From assembly GCA_026075535.2 (NCBI GenBank), contig AP026539.1, positions 8,370,001 to 8,434,000 on the forward strand: DNA of 64,000 nucleotides, read 5' to 3'. The notes below the pieces were generated by a model that saw nothing but the letters and a program-made list of their open reading frames with translations, was not told where the DNA came from and ran no database searches. Positions within the stretch are counted from its first letter, which is position 1, and each line of letters begins with the position of its first letter. Both the position numbers and the translations under genes were made by a program. This document shows positions 11,285-24,531 of this stretch, one piece after another. Source of the stretch: Tricholoma matsutake (taxonomy: Eukaryota; Basidiomycota; Agaricomycetes; Agaricales; Tricholomataceae).

Positions 11285-14200
11285 TTAAGTTTTCCGTCGT
11301 TTACTACGCCCCCGGCCCTCTTCCACCTCAGCTTCTCGTTTGCTCTTCTGTCCTGCAATCCTCATATGATCCTTCCGCTTCTCTTTTTCCTTTTCATTTT
11401 TCTTCATCTCCTCCTTCATCATCTTCTTCTGCCGCTCAGCTTTCTTCTCATCCTTCTTATCTTTCCTTCTTGTCACTTGGTTCTTACGTAGGGCGCGCAT
11501 CTGCTGTAGCAGTCCGATTGCCCTTCTTTCCTCAGGCTCCATCACCACTGCGCGTTTCTGGAGGTAGGTCTGCTCGCGCTGTGCCGTCATCAACTTGGGC
11601 TTAGACGCGTACGGAAGCGAGGATTGGAGTTTCTTCGGCACAATGAGAGGGTTGAAGCGTCTTGGAGGACGCTCGATGTGTTTATAGGTCGAGTTAACGT
11701 TCAGAGGTGTTTTAAGGCCTCGTTCTCGACGGACTTCTCCTGTTAGCCGCATACCAGTCCAATGAGCCTTGTCTGATAGCAAAAGGGACGTAACAGGATT
11801 GTAGAATTTTCGAGGCTGTACTGAATACCACGCTCTGAGGAATATAATGTCTGTGAAGAGAAAGAATCCGGCGAAGTTCTCAAAATAAAAACGATTCTGA
11901 ACACAAAAGTACATACCGCTCATCAAAACCTTATCTTCGAATGTCGCTCTGAAATAGCCGTCAGGTTTCGGTAAAGCCTTCTTCACCTGTCCCCTGATCC
12001 CCGAGACAGTCCTAATATTCGCACCCTCAAACTTCGCAACTTCCAAGGCGCTTGTGAACATGTCCTTCACGAATGCCGTGTTCTTGAATATCTTATACGG
12101 AACTCCTGTCAGCTTAAGCTTTTTGACAATCTTCGTCGAGCGGTCAATATCTAACACGACGCCCGTCGCGCTGATTCTAAAACCCGGGGTTTCTCCTAGC
12201 AAGGAGTTGAACGCACAGAAGCCAGTATTCGGAAGTGCCACAGGACCATAAAACGTCGCATAGCAGTGCATGTGATCCGGGGTGTACTTGAGCATGCGCA
12301 TCCGGATCGAATGGTCATCTAAGGAGTATATTGGAACGGTCTGAAACCGCCGCCAGCCTAGTGATAGGATCAGAGGATCGTTGTTCTTGAGCGTCTTGAC
12401 GAACCACCGATGCCGCTTGATGCGGACCTGCACGTACCCGAACCGCTCCTCTGCAGCAAGAAGCCCACCGACGACAATGGGATACGCTGGGTCGAAATTT
12501 TCTACTAGCTCACAAGGCACGTCCGCGAGTTCGATTCGCACGTACTGTCCCGGCCTGAACCCTTCAACAAGTGCTCGGGATTCAGCGTCGGTGCCTTCGA
12601 ACTCAGCACGGTTGAGCGCGAGCTGACGGGCCATCTCATTCTTCTTCTCTTCGTAGAAGTCGAGTTTAGAAGATTCGGGGTCATCATATTGCTCATCAAA
12701 TTTCCGCTTCAGGGCCTCTTTCTTGGCAGCGAGGGCAGCTGCACGGCTCGCCTGGGGGTCTGCATTGAGGGGCGTTTCAGACGCATGAAGATCAGGATCC
12801 TCTCTGTCCATTTCATCCTCTTCGCCTTGTCCCGCTGCGTCATCATCACCGCCTGTGATAAATAAATGCCTAATGGACTCAAGCATCTCCTCATCCTCCC
12901 ACTGCTTCAGCTCCTCCGTACCCAGCTCATCTTTACTCATATCCAAGACCGCCTCCTCGCCTGCACTGGCCTGTTTCTTGATCTGGAAAAAATCGTCCTT
13001 GTTCATTTCATCATCTGCTGGACGGTCCCCTTGCTGTTCACTGCGTAGAATCTCCTCGGCTGTGAGCATCGTCGAGTAAATGAGTTTCGTCCAATCCCTC
13101 CGCCGGCCTTTGCGCGTTGATGATATCTGGGCCGTCTGCGCAAGCTTCCACTTCCATTTCGGTACCCCTTCAACTTCATCGTCTTCCAACATATTCTCTC
13201 CGTCCTCATCATCGTCGCCGTCGCTCGGAATGTCATGATCAAGATCATCGCCGAGACGCATCCTTTGTCCAGCTAAGTCTACATCGTCGTTGTCGTCGCT
13301 TTCTGCGTATTCAATATCCGTACGGTCCTTTTGCATGGACGATGGGAGGGTGCGAGTAACGGCCCGATAGCTTGAACGTCCTGTGTTTCTTGGGTCTCGA
13401 GGTCGGGCTTCATCTTCATTACCTTCGAGTTCTGAATCAGTGTCAGACCCGTCCCCGAGATCGTCTAAGTCGTCTAAGTCATCCTCATCATACACGTCAT
13501 CGTTGTCTTCCATATCCTCATCTTCATGACCATCCAAGCCAATGTCTGTGCTTGAAGATGGGTTCACGGTGAGGGTCCTCGAAGAAGTCTCCAGAAGACG
13601 AATTTGACTTTTTGCAACAGCGTCTTCGAGCGTGGAGCTGACGTCTTGGAGATTCATCACCATGTGCTCTCCCTCGCCTTGGGAAACTGTCAGCGCGACA
13701 TGGTGAATAGCTAAATACAGATGCAAAACAGAAAGTTACCATCGTCATTGCCTCGTGTGAAATTGCCTGGTACGTTCACCCAGACTGCGTCCTTATCATA
13801 TACCATCCCGCCCACATCGCTCATCGGTGCGTGAATCAGCAGCTTCTTCTTCTCGCTCAACTTTCTCCTTTTCTCGGAGTCCCCATCGGGCATCGGGCAT
13901 GGATCTCCCAGCGGGGTCACACTCTTCATTTCGAGGTCTCCCACCCCGGGAATATGTACCTTGGTGCCAAGACGGAGGTTCGTCCCGCGCACGTACCCAT
14001 ATACTGTGACTGTACGGTCGCATTTGCCCTTCGTGGTACGTATGAGTTCGCGGGAGGTCAGGTCTTCGAGCCGATCCGCGAGAACGTAGGTGTGTGTGTT
14101 CCGGAAGACCAGCGGGCGGAATTTCATGACAGAAATGAAACGCGAAAGGTTGATGATTTCGGTATCGGGGTAGCGGCCGTTAATGACGCCCGAGAGGTAA

Positions 14201-14938
14201 AAAAGCTTAGCACCCTCATATATTTCGGTCCAGAAGCGCTTTTTCAAAGCCTTTTTAGTAGCACGCACAGTCGCGGCTTTTTTGATGAGGTCAAGGTGGG
14301 AGAGTATCCCGATTACTTTTGGGAATCCGTGAGCTTGAAGGATATTGAGGAATTCAAATGTTTCCTGCCAAGTGTCAAGGAGATTTAAAAAAATCGAGCA
14401 GACTATGCACATACCATTTCAAAACCAAATGTGCCATCAATCATGAGTAGCACAAGGTCTGCAATTTTGCCAATGTCGATCATGCTGTTTAGATCGTTAT
14501 TGCATTCCACGAAGGTTAATCTCCGTTTCTTTCCACTGACAACAGTTACAGGCCCCTTGATGTCGTTGAGGGTTTGTTTCGTATACCGCCTGACAAGACT
14601 TTTGAGAAGCGTGGTCTTCCCCACTCCGGGAGGACCCACAACAGCTACGATTACTGGTGGCGGCTCATCTTCCGGAGTCCGGTTTACCAGGGGAACGTGT
14701 AGACGGGTTTGGTCGCGCTCGACATTTCGCCTAGCCTGGCGGTCTGCCCGTCGACCAGATGTCGGGGCAAAAGCCTAAAAAAGCATCGACTGGGTAATAA
14801 GGGAAAATTCTCAATTCATCTGATGCGCACCTTTTCATTGAAGCCATGCTGTTTTTCTTTTCCTTTTACCTTGGCTTTCTTTTCCGCTTTTGCCCCTGAT
14901 TGAGCAGGCCGATGCGCTTTGTGTGGTCGGTCGTCCAT
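11285..14938 (-). CDS. BMS1: BMS1 ribosome biogenesis GTPase
   Basis: BMS1 is the nucleolar GTPase that brings RCL1 into the 90S pre-ribosome for 18S rRNA processing. Five exons on the minus strand (14831-14938, 14415-14774, 13740-14364, 11917-13677, 11285-11850) give 1139 residues, close to the family length. The P-loop GPPGVGKTT lies at about residue 83, followed by [20 protein letters not shown] and the domain-II segment [15 protein letters not shown] long acidic middle, then the AARP2CN/RIBIOP_C domain ([30 protein letters not shown]) and a Lys-rich C-terminus complete the protein. The 66-nt intron 11851-11916 is in frame, so a naive open frame reads through it and adds 22 residues that break the conserved [12 protein letters not shown] segment. 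The pair with HEATR5 is divergent with 113 bp between starts. Confidence 0.93.
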
Positions 14939-15051
14939 ACTTAACGAGTTGGAAAACATAAATAGATTTGTGTTTTCAGTCACGTGAGCATCTCATACAT
15001 TAGCTGTTAGCCGTTCACCAACTCTGTATATCGAATTGGCTTCTCTTTACA
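14939..15051. promoter_or_regulatory. Bidirectional promoter BMS1/HEATR5 with CACGTG
   Basis: The 113 bp between the two start codons hold a perfect CACGTG palindrome at 14981-14986, roughly central. In fungi this is the core site for bHLH factors of the Cbf1/Pho4 class. Use of the site here is inference from position only. Confidence 0.5.
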
Positions 15052-18000
15052 ATGGCCAGCGAGATTCTGATTGAGGACATCAATGAGGTTAGTCGAACGT
15101 GTTTCAAAGAGAGCTTCACGGACTAATACAAGGTAAGTAGTCCGAGATATCTGGCGAAAATGGGCAGATGTATCTATTTCAATGGCTGTCATCGACTGAG
15201 AGGAGGCTCTCGGACGTTACTTTGGTGTGTATTTTCGCTACAAGGGCTCTATGAGAACCTCACGAAAATACCCAGGAACATTTGAAAGTCAAGCAAGCCG
15301 GCCTAGAGGACACTTTGATCAAAGTAGTATCGAGCCCCACCCCGACCCCCGGACGTGCACTGCGCAACCTTGTCGGACGATGTCTTGTCACAATGTACAC
15401 CCGGGGAGACACGAGGAGTTTATTTGACACTATGCAGGCATTTCTCAAGATTGTGGGTGATCTAAAGGCGGTAGATAAGGAAGCCAATAAGATGTATGCT
15501 GCCGTCGTCTCAGCTTGTAGTAACTTGTTCTCATTGGATGCAGTGCAGCCTTTTCTTGCATCGGTGATGTTATGGCGGTTTTCGGAGCTCAGGTGCATAT
15601 TTCAGTCATATTTCACCATTCAAAGCTCATCTTAAGAGCAGTTCATGTCTTTTATGGCTGAAATATATACGATCACACTGAAAACAGTGAAGGGGTCGGG
15701 CGTGAGTGGTCGTGTATATAGTTCTACTGTTGTTGACTTTCCAACCTAGTCCTCTTTACTTCGCTATCACGCACTGTCGGCGTTATGCAAATCCCTAACG
15801 ACCGCCAAGCGTGCGGTCACGGAAGCTGCATCGAGGGATATTCTGAAGCAGATGAAAAATGCACTTACGGACAAATCTTTATCCGTTCAACGGGCGGCAG
15901 CAACTGTAAGGGATGTTAGATCCTCTTGAGCCTCATGCTGAAACATAGCTAGGTCATCATAGCTATGTATTCCGGAGATGATCATTGCGCATCAGGCAGC
16001 GAAGTGGATGCCATTCTTACTCTCTGTGTTCGAAGTCTTGACAACGCAGATCAAGCGACTCGGCATTCGCTTGCTCAGTTGGTTGGGCATTTACTCGCCT
16101 CAACGCAGATTGAGCGAGTTGTCTCAATCCCTGAATCTTCTACAAAAGTCAAGAAAGAGCAAGACACCATAGAGGCCGGGTTGTCGGCAGCAGCCAGCAG
16201 TGCTGCTGAAATAATGAAGCCTACGCTCATGCCCAACGAAATGTTTACCCATTTATCAAACCATTTCAACAAGCCAAATTTTTCACGTAAAACCAGGATC
16301 GGAATATTCGATTTCTACGCTGCGCTGTTCACCCGCCTTGGCCCCTCATTTGTAGAGGCCAATTTTGCCCTTATCGTTGCCCATCTCATGACGGAGATTG
16401 TAAACAGGAATAGGTCCACACGGTATGAGACACTTTTGGTGCGCTCGTTGACCGGTATCCTGTTACGAGATCTTATCGGCCTGCGAATGTTAAGTGAGCA
16501 AGGGCAGATCAGTGCAATTCAAGAGCTTGCCAATGCATACTTGAAGCGATGGCCAGCGATGATGCCCGGGCAAGTTGCTCCTTGTTCGGCCATACTGGTA
16601 ATTGTACTACGGGAAGTGGCTGGACTGTTGCAGCAGTTAGGAAATGCCCCTCCTCCCGTTCAGGTTCGTCGTGTTCCGAGAGCCATCAAAATTAGGCCTA
16701 ATAGAAAACATTTTCTAGGATGCCCTTGCAGATCCTTTAGTCACCCTCCTAGCTCACCCGAGTCATACCACCCGTGTTGCTGCATCTTGGGCTCTCCGTT
16801 GCTTCTGCTATTCCACTCCTCTCCGGTTGCCTAAGATGATTCTTATAGTAATAGAGATGCTGCAACGAGATATCACATCCATTGTCACGCCTGCCGCGCC
16901 GTCAGACATCAACTCACGAGCCTTAGGACATGCATACGGTCTAGCAGCCCTCGTCTCTGTCATCCCCGAACGTCCTCTCTACGTTTCATACGATGTCAGC
17001 GCCAAAGTCCTCGATATGGCGATTCAACTCCTGAAGTGGGCCGGAGAGCATGAAATCCATGTTGCTGGGGTTGAGATCGAGGTTGCCTGGACCTCGATTG
17101 CTTCCCTGATGGCATTAGGCCCAAACTTCGTGCGACCACACCTACCGCAGCTGCTCGTTCTCTGGCGTAACGCGCTCCCTAAACCAACAAGCAAGGATTC
17201 TGCCAATGGCGTTGGCCGTTCAGTTGCCGAATGGATGTTCCTCCTTCGTGTCCGAGAAAATGCACTGGGCGCCGTCCTCTGTTTTCTCCAACACAACTCG
17301 TCGACACTTGTCACTCTTGATGTTGGGCGCCGCATAGCTTCTGTCCTCAGCAACACCCTTGTTTTTGCAAACAACTTTGTCAGCCAGAATGTAGACGACT
17401 CCATTGAGTCCCAAACGCCCCCCCTCGTCGTCAACAAAGGGTTGTCCTTGCGTGCCAGCGAGGCCCTCCTGCGTCGCCGTGTTTATCAATGTTTTACAGC
17501 ACTTGGGTTCTCTAGTATTACGGAGTCGACCCAGGCGACATTGTTACAATCTGTGGTGTCCCTTTTTGCTAGTCCCGACGGCTATACCGGATCTTCTGTG
17601 CAAGCGGCAATTGCTTCCTCATCAGGGACGTTCACCACTGTCTGGCAAAGCGTAGATGGGTACGCTTATGGTGTTACCTCAGTCGATGTCGTCGATTTTG
17701 GAGGTAACTTGAACGGAGATGACGCTAAAAGTAAAGATCATCTCAACCGGGATACTGTAGAGGCCTCCATTGACGCCATGGTAAGTTTTCCTCTGCTGAG
17801 GTTGTATCTATTCTTATTCTAATGTTTAGCTTCGAAAACCTGTCCTGGGAGCAAGTGAACATGATCCTCTCTCTTTATGTCAAGTCAAGGTCTCGAATGC
17901 AGAATATCAGTTGGTGGAAACCCCTCCGCCCGCTACTGCAGTTGTAGACACAGCGATCGAGCTGTTTGCGCAGCTGCTACCTCTCCAAGACCTCGTTTCA

Positions 18001-21000
18001 ACCACTCGCATCATCACTCAACTGCTGGATTCCGTTCGGTCATCAAAGCTCGACAGAAACGCAGGCCGCAGGGCAGCCATGTTCATCAATGCTGCTGTAG
18101 GATTAGTGCTCGCACTGCGTAACGCAACAACATCCCACTTCCGTCACGCCCGAGAGACGTTTGGGAACCCCCAGCTTTCCTCCCTACTTTCGCCATTCCT
18201 GAAGGATGCCCTTGTAGATGGGGATATTGTACTGAGGTCGACAGGTAGCGAGTGTATTGGTCGCTTGGCTAGCCTTTCTGGTACCAATTTCTTGACCAGC
18301 CAGATAAAAGACCTTGTTGATCAGGTAGTCAGCAACAGAGATCCACACGCGCGTGCTGGCTGTGCACTCGCTTTCGGTGCAATCTATAGCCATGTTGGAG
18401 GACTTGCCGCAGGCCCTCTTCTGAAGACAACAGTCAACGTTCTTATGTCACTTAGCAATGATCCTCATCCCGTTGTTCATTTTTGGGCGCTCAATGCTCT
18501 TGCACGCGTCATCAATGCTGCTAGTCTATCCTATGCCCCTTTCGTGTCAAGCACCCTAGGCATGCTTTTGAAAGTCTACCTTCTGGAATCTCACGAACGA
18601 GAGGGCGGGACTTTGATGAACGCGAATTTGAGTGGCGATCATCCTGCTTATCCTGTTGTTTGTCAGATTATCGACGCAGTTATCACCGTTCTCGGGCCCG
18701 ACATGCAAGATTCTCCTCGTACGAGGACCCTCATATTGACTCTAGTCCGCGAATTTTTCCTGGAGGATCAAGAAGGCATTTGTGTTGAAGCCATCAAGTG
18801 TTTTCAACACTTCCTCATGTTTTCCCCCGAGCATGTTGATATACCGGATCTAGTCAACCGGTTTAGAGGCCATCTATCCTCTTCTCGACGCCCTCTGAAG
18901 CTTGCATCCATCAATGCTCTCTATCAGCTCATTCAGAAGGATGCCCTCTCTATGTCTAAATTGGGAGGCGATCGGTTGGTCGAAGACTTGTTTGGGATGC
19001 TTGACGATGACTCCTCCGTTCAGGGAGTGAAGAATGTGATCTCAAGTTGGCTAGAGCAGACAGTCGTCCATAATCCATCCGCATGGATAGACCTTTGTCA
19101 GCGCATCATGTCTCGCACGACAGCATCGCAGCGGGTTGTGGATGCAGCTGGTCGCCAGAATCAGCGCGATGACGAAGGAGAGTCTTTGAACCTAGGGATG
19201 TCTCAAGATGGAGCAACCGATGGACGGTCACATCCCATGTCTCGTTGGAGAACCCAGCTGTTTGCGTTGCAGTGCTTGCATCATATATGTACAATTGTAG
19301 CGAACAGTGGCCGACGAGAACACCTTGATGCTGCCTTTGCGCGAAGCCGAGGAATGCCTACCTCGGGTCTTCTTGTCTCTCGTGTGCCCGATCTCATCAA
19401 GATGGCATTTAGCGCATCCACAGCATATGTTACAGAAATTCGATTGGAGGGTCTTGTTGTTCTACGAGACGTGATTGAGGTGCGACGTCATGCTTTAGTA
19501 TATATCATGTCCTAAACATCGTGTATTCAGATATTTGCAAATGTTGCTGATCCTGCGTATGAAGATGCGCTTTTGCTAGAGCAACATCAAGCGCCAATAA
19601 CGGCAGCCCTTACTCCTGCATTTTCAGCCGATTCTACTCCTGAGATTTTGGCGTCTGCCGTTCATGCTTGTGCCATCTTCGTGGGTTGTGGCGTGGTCAA
19701 AGACGTGAACAGGATGGGTCGCATTCTCAAATTGCTCACTACCGCCCTCGAACAATCAGAAGGTAATTGCTGTCTCAATCTCCTGGATAAAGGTCTGAAG
19801 ATTTTTAGACTCTGGAATGCTATCACTGGGCGAAACAGGAGAACTGAGCCCAAATGCTTCGGCCATGCTGAGAATATCAACTCTGTCTGCATGGGCTCAG
19901 CTTCAGGTAGCTACGCCGCATCAAATTTACCTCGAAAATGTGGTTAAACCCCATCGCCCGAAACTTGCTGCATTATGGCTATCTGCTCTTCGAGATTACG
20001 CCGGTATTCGAGTTGATTCAGAATTCCTTCACGACACTTCTTCGGTCGCGCTGGACTCATCGTATTCAAGCCTTGGAAAGGAGGTTCTTCTGCCAGTACG
20101 CTATCCCTGAGCTGTTTCCTGGGGACTTAACTCTTACGAATTTGTTAGTATTACACACAGTCATGGCCTATCATTATGCAGGCTGTCGCAACTGCTATGG
20201 AATGTGGTGATCCACATATCCATGCATCTATGGACGGTCAGGAATTCCATGCCGGAGTCGAGCCTTCAAACTTTGGCAAACGCGAAGAGCCCACAGCGTT
20301 CTTCTTTGTTATTTTCGGTCTGGTCTATGAAGCTCTTGCAACATCTTCCGCGGAATCGACTTCAGCTGCATCTGCCCGTCAAACATTAGTCATAGCTGCA
20401 CTTCAGATGCTGAAATCCTTAGTACGGCCAGAATATTCTGGCAAGGCGATCAGGGACCCGACGATTTTCGAGGAATTCGTCAGTCTTTGTTATCGCATAG
20501 CAATGACAGAGTCAGCGAGAATACAGGTACATCTGCTGGAAATGCTTTCAATTTTCGCTGCATCACAAGATCAAGAATTAGTGTAAGTGCACCTTCTTAA
20601 ACTACACGGCGCTATAGCTCAAGCTGTATAGTGCTGGGGATGCTCTTTCCCTCACATTGCCAAGAACTCACTGTCTCCGGATATGCGCCCATGTTTTGCG
20701 ACATTCTACGTCTGCTTCACGTGCTCCAATCATCCGTCAGTTGATGATTTAAATTCTTGCTTATCGACTGACGTTGTGATTTTAGAGGGCGAAAACTCTG
20801 ACCGAGTGAAGATGATAATGTCCGCTTTTTCTGCTTTCTCCTCCGTTGGTGCTGCCATCGGATCATCGCAACGAGAGGATGTTCGTGGGGTAGCGATCCA
20901 TCTGTATAGCGGTATATGTCTATCAATGGAGAGCAAGTGAGGTACTCACTGTTCACCACAGAATTGTTGAAGGACGAGTCGTCCGAAATTGATCTCGTTG

Positions 21001-21931
21001 GACCAACGCTTCCAGCGTTGAAGGCAATGCTTGAATTTCCAGTCTCTGAAGTCGACACTGAGAAATACTGTCGATTGGTGCACGGCCTTCTTTCTGCATG
21101 CCTTATCAATGTTGATGCAATGAGGTCAGTGGGAGTATTATCAGACATCGCGTGAAGTTTGCCTGAATTATTTATTCCCTAGCGGACGCCAAGGCTTGAT
21201 TTCCGCTAAAAAGATTAAGAATAACTTGTTGGCTGCTGTCCTCATTCTTACGGTGATACCCTCATCAACGGAGGTGGGCTTGCCTGTAATCGAACATTGT
21301 TGTTTTTTGATCTCGCAGAAACTGCTTGACTCCGAAGAAGTACGTCCCGCGTCAAGCTCATCAGCACCCTCGTTTTAAACTTTTCAGATGTCACTCACCG
21401 CTGCTCATTGTGCAAAAACTCTGATCTTGGCATCAACGTCAGCAAATATCATGCTCCGCGAATGTGCACGCTTATTGATCCCTGGCCTAATTGAATACAC
21501 CGCAAAAGTAGCTCCCCTTGTCATTAATGGGTCAATCTCAGAATCTGAAGTCGCAGCCGTAGGCGAAGTGTGGAAAGCCTTCTCTGCGTTCTTCGCATCC
21601 GTCCCTGAAAATCATCGTAAGTTCGGTAATATAACAACAAAGGTGTCTCACTGATTGTGTGAAAGGTGTCCGGCTATTGGGGGTAGTGCTTCCCACAATC
21701 GCGCTCTTATTATCCAATTCCCAAACAACAGCGACAGCTGTTACAATACACTCCATCTCTCAGTTGCTTTTTTATGCAACTTCGTCACCATCCGCCTTTA
21801 AGGAGGCAGCTGGCAAACTCGAGAGTTCAACGCGGGAGCTTTTGGAACAATCAATCAGACGCGCTATGGGAGGTCCTTCGTCTACGGCACCCAGCACCGC
21901 AAAGCCCCAGATTTCTCTTCGATCATTTTAA
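15052..21931 (+). CDS. HEAT-repeat protein HEATR5 / LAA1 family
   Basis: HEATR5 (yeast Laa1) binds the AP-1 clathrin adaptor and supports its recruitment at the trans-Golgi network and endosomes. Eighteen exons are proposed: 15052-15087, 15141-15224, 15276-15519, 15549-15592, 15642-15701, 15750-15905, 15953-16663, 16719-17780, 17830-19479, 19531-19762, 19809-20095, 20149-20582, 20632-20735, 20786-20911, 20962-21124, 21183-21339, 21388-21616 and 21666-21931. They sum to 6045 nt, or 2014 residues, matching the family's about 2000. Helical HEAT repeats run throughout. Conserved marks are YLFQWLSSTERRLSD near the N-terminus, PNFVRPHLPQLLVLWRN in the middle, and RLLGVVLPTIALLLS near the C-terminus. 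The 29-nt intron 15520-15548 is unusually short; without its removal the frame shifts before VMAVFGAQ. Confidence 0.88.
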
Positions 21932-22263
21932 AATAATTTGGTGCATAATATTTCAATGAAACATCTTCGAAGCAAGTTGGCAGCGCCTGAGCGTCGATCA
22001 ATCAGAGCGATCAATGTAGTATTACCGCCTGGCCTTTTGGTTTGTGTCTACAGGATATTTACAACTTGAGGATCAAGAGATAAACGATAAAGCTCAAGAG
22101 GGATGACCTGGGTAAACAGCAACTCCGTGAGGTAGAAGTTTTGGAATTTATCGACAAAACGCTGACCGCATGCTTAATCTCATTGATTTGTACTCGATCA
22201 AGTAGGTCAGTTTACAATGCATTGGGAGGAGTCGTGGAGCTGCGCAGAACTCAAATCGTACGA
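21932..22263. other. Convergent 3' flanks of HEATR5 and the aldehyde dehydrogenase
   Basis: About 330 bp between two convergent stop codons. No gene or structured RNA was recognised. It should contain both polyadenylation regions. Confidence 0.5.
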
Positions 22264-24410
22264 TTATACTGTTTTGATCTTCATGTGAACAGATTTGGCA
22301 CGCGTTAACTGCTCGTATCCTGATAAACATCTTAGACATAAAATCTCCTAGTGTCCCAAGAGAAGATACTCACCGAACTTGCTCAAACTCACACCTCTCC
22401 CACTGTCTTTTACTCCTGTCCACGCGAGAGCGGGATCCACATAATCACATCTGGATAGAACGGCAGTAGATTATTGTATTGAGTGAAATGCCAATATCAC
22501 CGTACCTGTTTAGGAAAACAGTCCCTGTGTCCAGTTCGTCGACAAATCTCAGGAAGGCTTTCTCAGATTCGGAGTCTCCTTCGGCATTGGTCCATATAGA
22601 AGTCGTTAACCCATATGGGGAGTCGTTCATTAATTTGATGGCCTCTTCGTCAGAAGAAACCTATAGCAACGATGTCAGCTCTCCTTCTATCCTGGGTCTT
22701 GAGTGCTCCGACCTTCTGTATCCCTACAACTGGACCAAAGGTTTCTTCCTGCAGGTAGACTAAGTGAGACAGAGTACATCGATGATGTTATAATTACCTT
22801 CATTACATCCATCGCTGGTTTGTTGATCAGCAAGCCGCTCTAAAGGTAACATAGTATCACATACTGTGATCGACATTGATCAACACTTGTGGTGCAACAT
22901 ACGCTGTCCCGCTGGCACTATATTGGAAATCTGATGAAGGAGAAAGAGGAGGACCTACGGTTTGGCAATAGGGAACATATGTTCAGAAATCAAGGGCTTT
23001 GCACCAGCAGAGACTGTTATCGTCGTCAAGTAGGGAAGCGAACGAACAACGGTACGTACCGGCGTCCGCGATTTGTTTGCGGATCCTTTCAGCACTAGCT
23101 ACGCTCACGACAGGGCCGAGGTTGGTCTCTGGCAGAGTTGGATCTCCGAGCTTGTAGGTCTAGATAAGGACATCTGAGTGGTTATCGACACTCGAAGCAG
23201 CACTGCGTACTCTGACAAGATCAGCGTACTTCTGCACGAATTCATCGTACAATGACTCGTGGACATAGATGCGCTGAAAAACGAAGAATATGGCGAGATG
23301 GTCAGACAGGCAGAGAATGTGCAATACCTCAATCGCGCAGCAGCTTTGGCCAGAGTTAAAGAAAGCACCTAAAAGCGCGTATTGAAATGTGCTCAATGCG
23401 CTGCAGGTTTTTTTTAAATACGTACCATCCACTAGTTCAGCAACAGTATACTCGAGATTTGCGTCGAACCGGACATATGCAGGATCCTTGCCACCTAGCT
23501 ATAATGCAAGATGAGCAATGTATGCAGGCCGAAGCAGGACAACATACCTCCAACGCGACACCGGTGAATCCAGGCGCATCAGCAGCAGACCTGGCAATGG
23601 AATGGCCCCCCGGCACACTGCCAGTGAACGAAACGAAATCGACGAGGGCATGTTGAACGGCAAAGGAGGTTAAGGAGGGAGACATGTGGATAACTTGGAC
23701 GACATCCTTCGGAACCCCTGCGTGTACAAGAGCAAAGGCAAACCTCTCCGCCGCCAGAGGAGTTTGTGGGGATGGCTTGAGCAATACAGCATTGCCCGCA
23801 ATGATGGCAGGGAGAACGGAATTGACCGCGACCAAGTAAGGGAAACTAGGCGGGTTGAATAAGAGTGGTTAGAGTATTAAATTGTAACCATATCTCACTT
23901 CCAGGGAACGATAACAAGTACAACTCCCAGGGGAGTACGCTTGATGTACCTCCTGAAGCCAGGCTTATCTGTGTCCTTCAGAGGAACATCTGCAAGGGCT
24001 TCGGAAGCAATGGATGTCATATACTCTGCGCGGTGCAGCATTGTGCCAATTTCTCTCGAACATTGAGAGACAGGGCTATGGGTTGAAATGTTAGATAAGG
24101 GTTTTGGGGTGATCGTGAGCGAGTGAGAGCTCACCGACCCATCTGTAGTGTCAGTTCAAGAGACACGTCATCGGAGACATTTTTGAACTCATGCTATGAA
24201 TGCGATAGTCAAACCAGGCCTGAACAGCATTTGAGGTGAAGAGCACACGATAAATTTGCAACTGATGTCTACTCTGTCCTTCAAGGGAACGTTACGCCAA
24301 ATTTTTTGCGCTTTAGATGCGTTTTGAATAGCAAATTCCAATTCTGACTGAGAAGGGTAAGTGCGAGAAACTAAAGGTTTCTGTGTATGAGGGATAATCG
24401 TTGTTTGCAT
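22264..24410 (-). CDS. NAD(P)-dependent aldehyde dehydrogenase
   Basis: The enzyme oxidises an aldehyde to the acid with NAD(P)+. Fifteen small exons on the minus strand (24249-24410, 24135-24193, 23899-24075, 23548-23845, 23426-23498, 23328-23368, 23211-23273, 23060-23159, 22959-23013, 22865-22911, 22798-22814, 22713-22748, 22506-22660, 22374-22450, 22264-22319) sum to 1416 nt and 471 residues, as expected for the superfamily. Marks in order are VIVPWNFPYL with the catalytic Asn, LLKPSPQTPL with the coenzyme-binding Lys, FTGSVPGG, the general-base Glu in ALELGGKDPAYV, the nucleophile Cys in FNSGQSCCAIERI, and KEETFGPVVG. One exon is only 17 nt. The GGKDPAYVR variant is seen in a fungal subgroup whose substrate I cannot name. 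An upstream in-frame start at 24464 is less likely. Confidence 0.9.
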
Positions 24411-24531
24411 GGTTGGCTTGGTGTCAGAAGGAAGAGACAAGATTATCTTATCTCTCCAAGTCACGTGTCAAACGCGTGTACGCACGTCGAGTTCTGGTTT
24501 CTTGCAAACTTGCAATTCAATTTCATTCATT
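24411..24531. promoter_or_regulatory. Bidirectional promoter ALDH/proteasome beta2 with CACGTG
   Basis: The 121-bp gap between divergent start codons contains CACGTG at 24462-24467, 52 bp from one start and 65 bp from the other. The motif is the core bHLH (Cbf1/Pho4-type) site; its use is inferred. Confidence 0.5.

Noticed and set aside
11278..11604. Plus-strand Ser-rich frame
   Set aside because: Antisense shadow of the Lys-rich BMS1 C-terminus.
12855..13572. Several plus-strand Ser- and His-rich frames
   Set aside because: Antisense of the acidic middle of BMS1.
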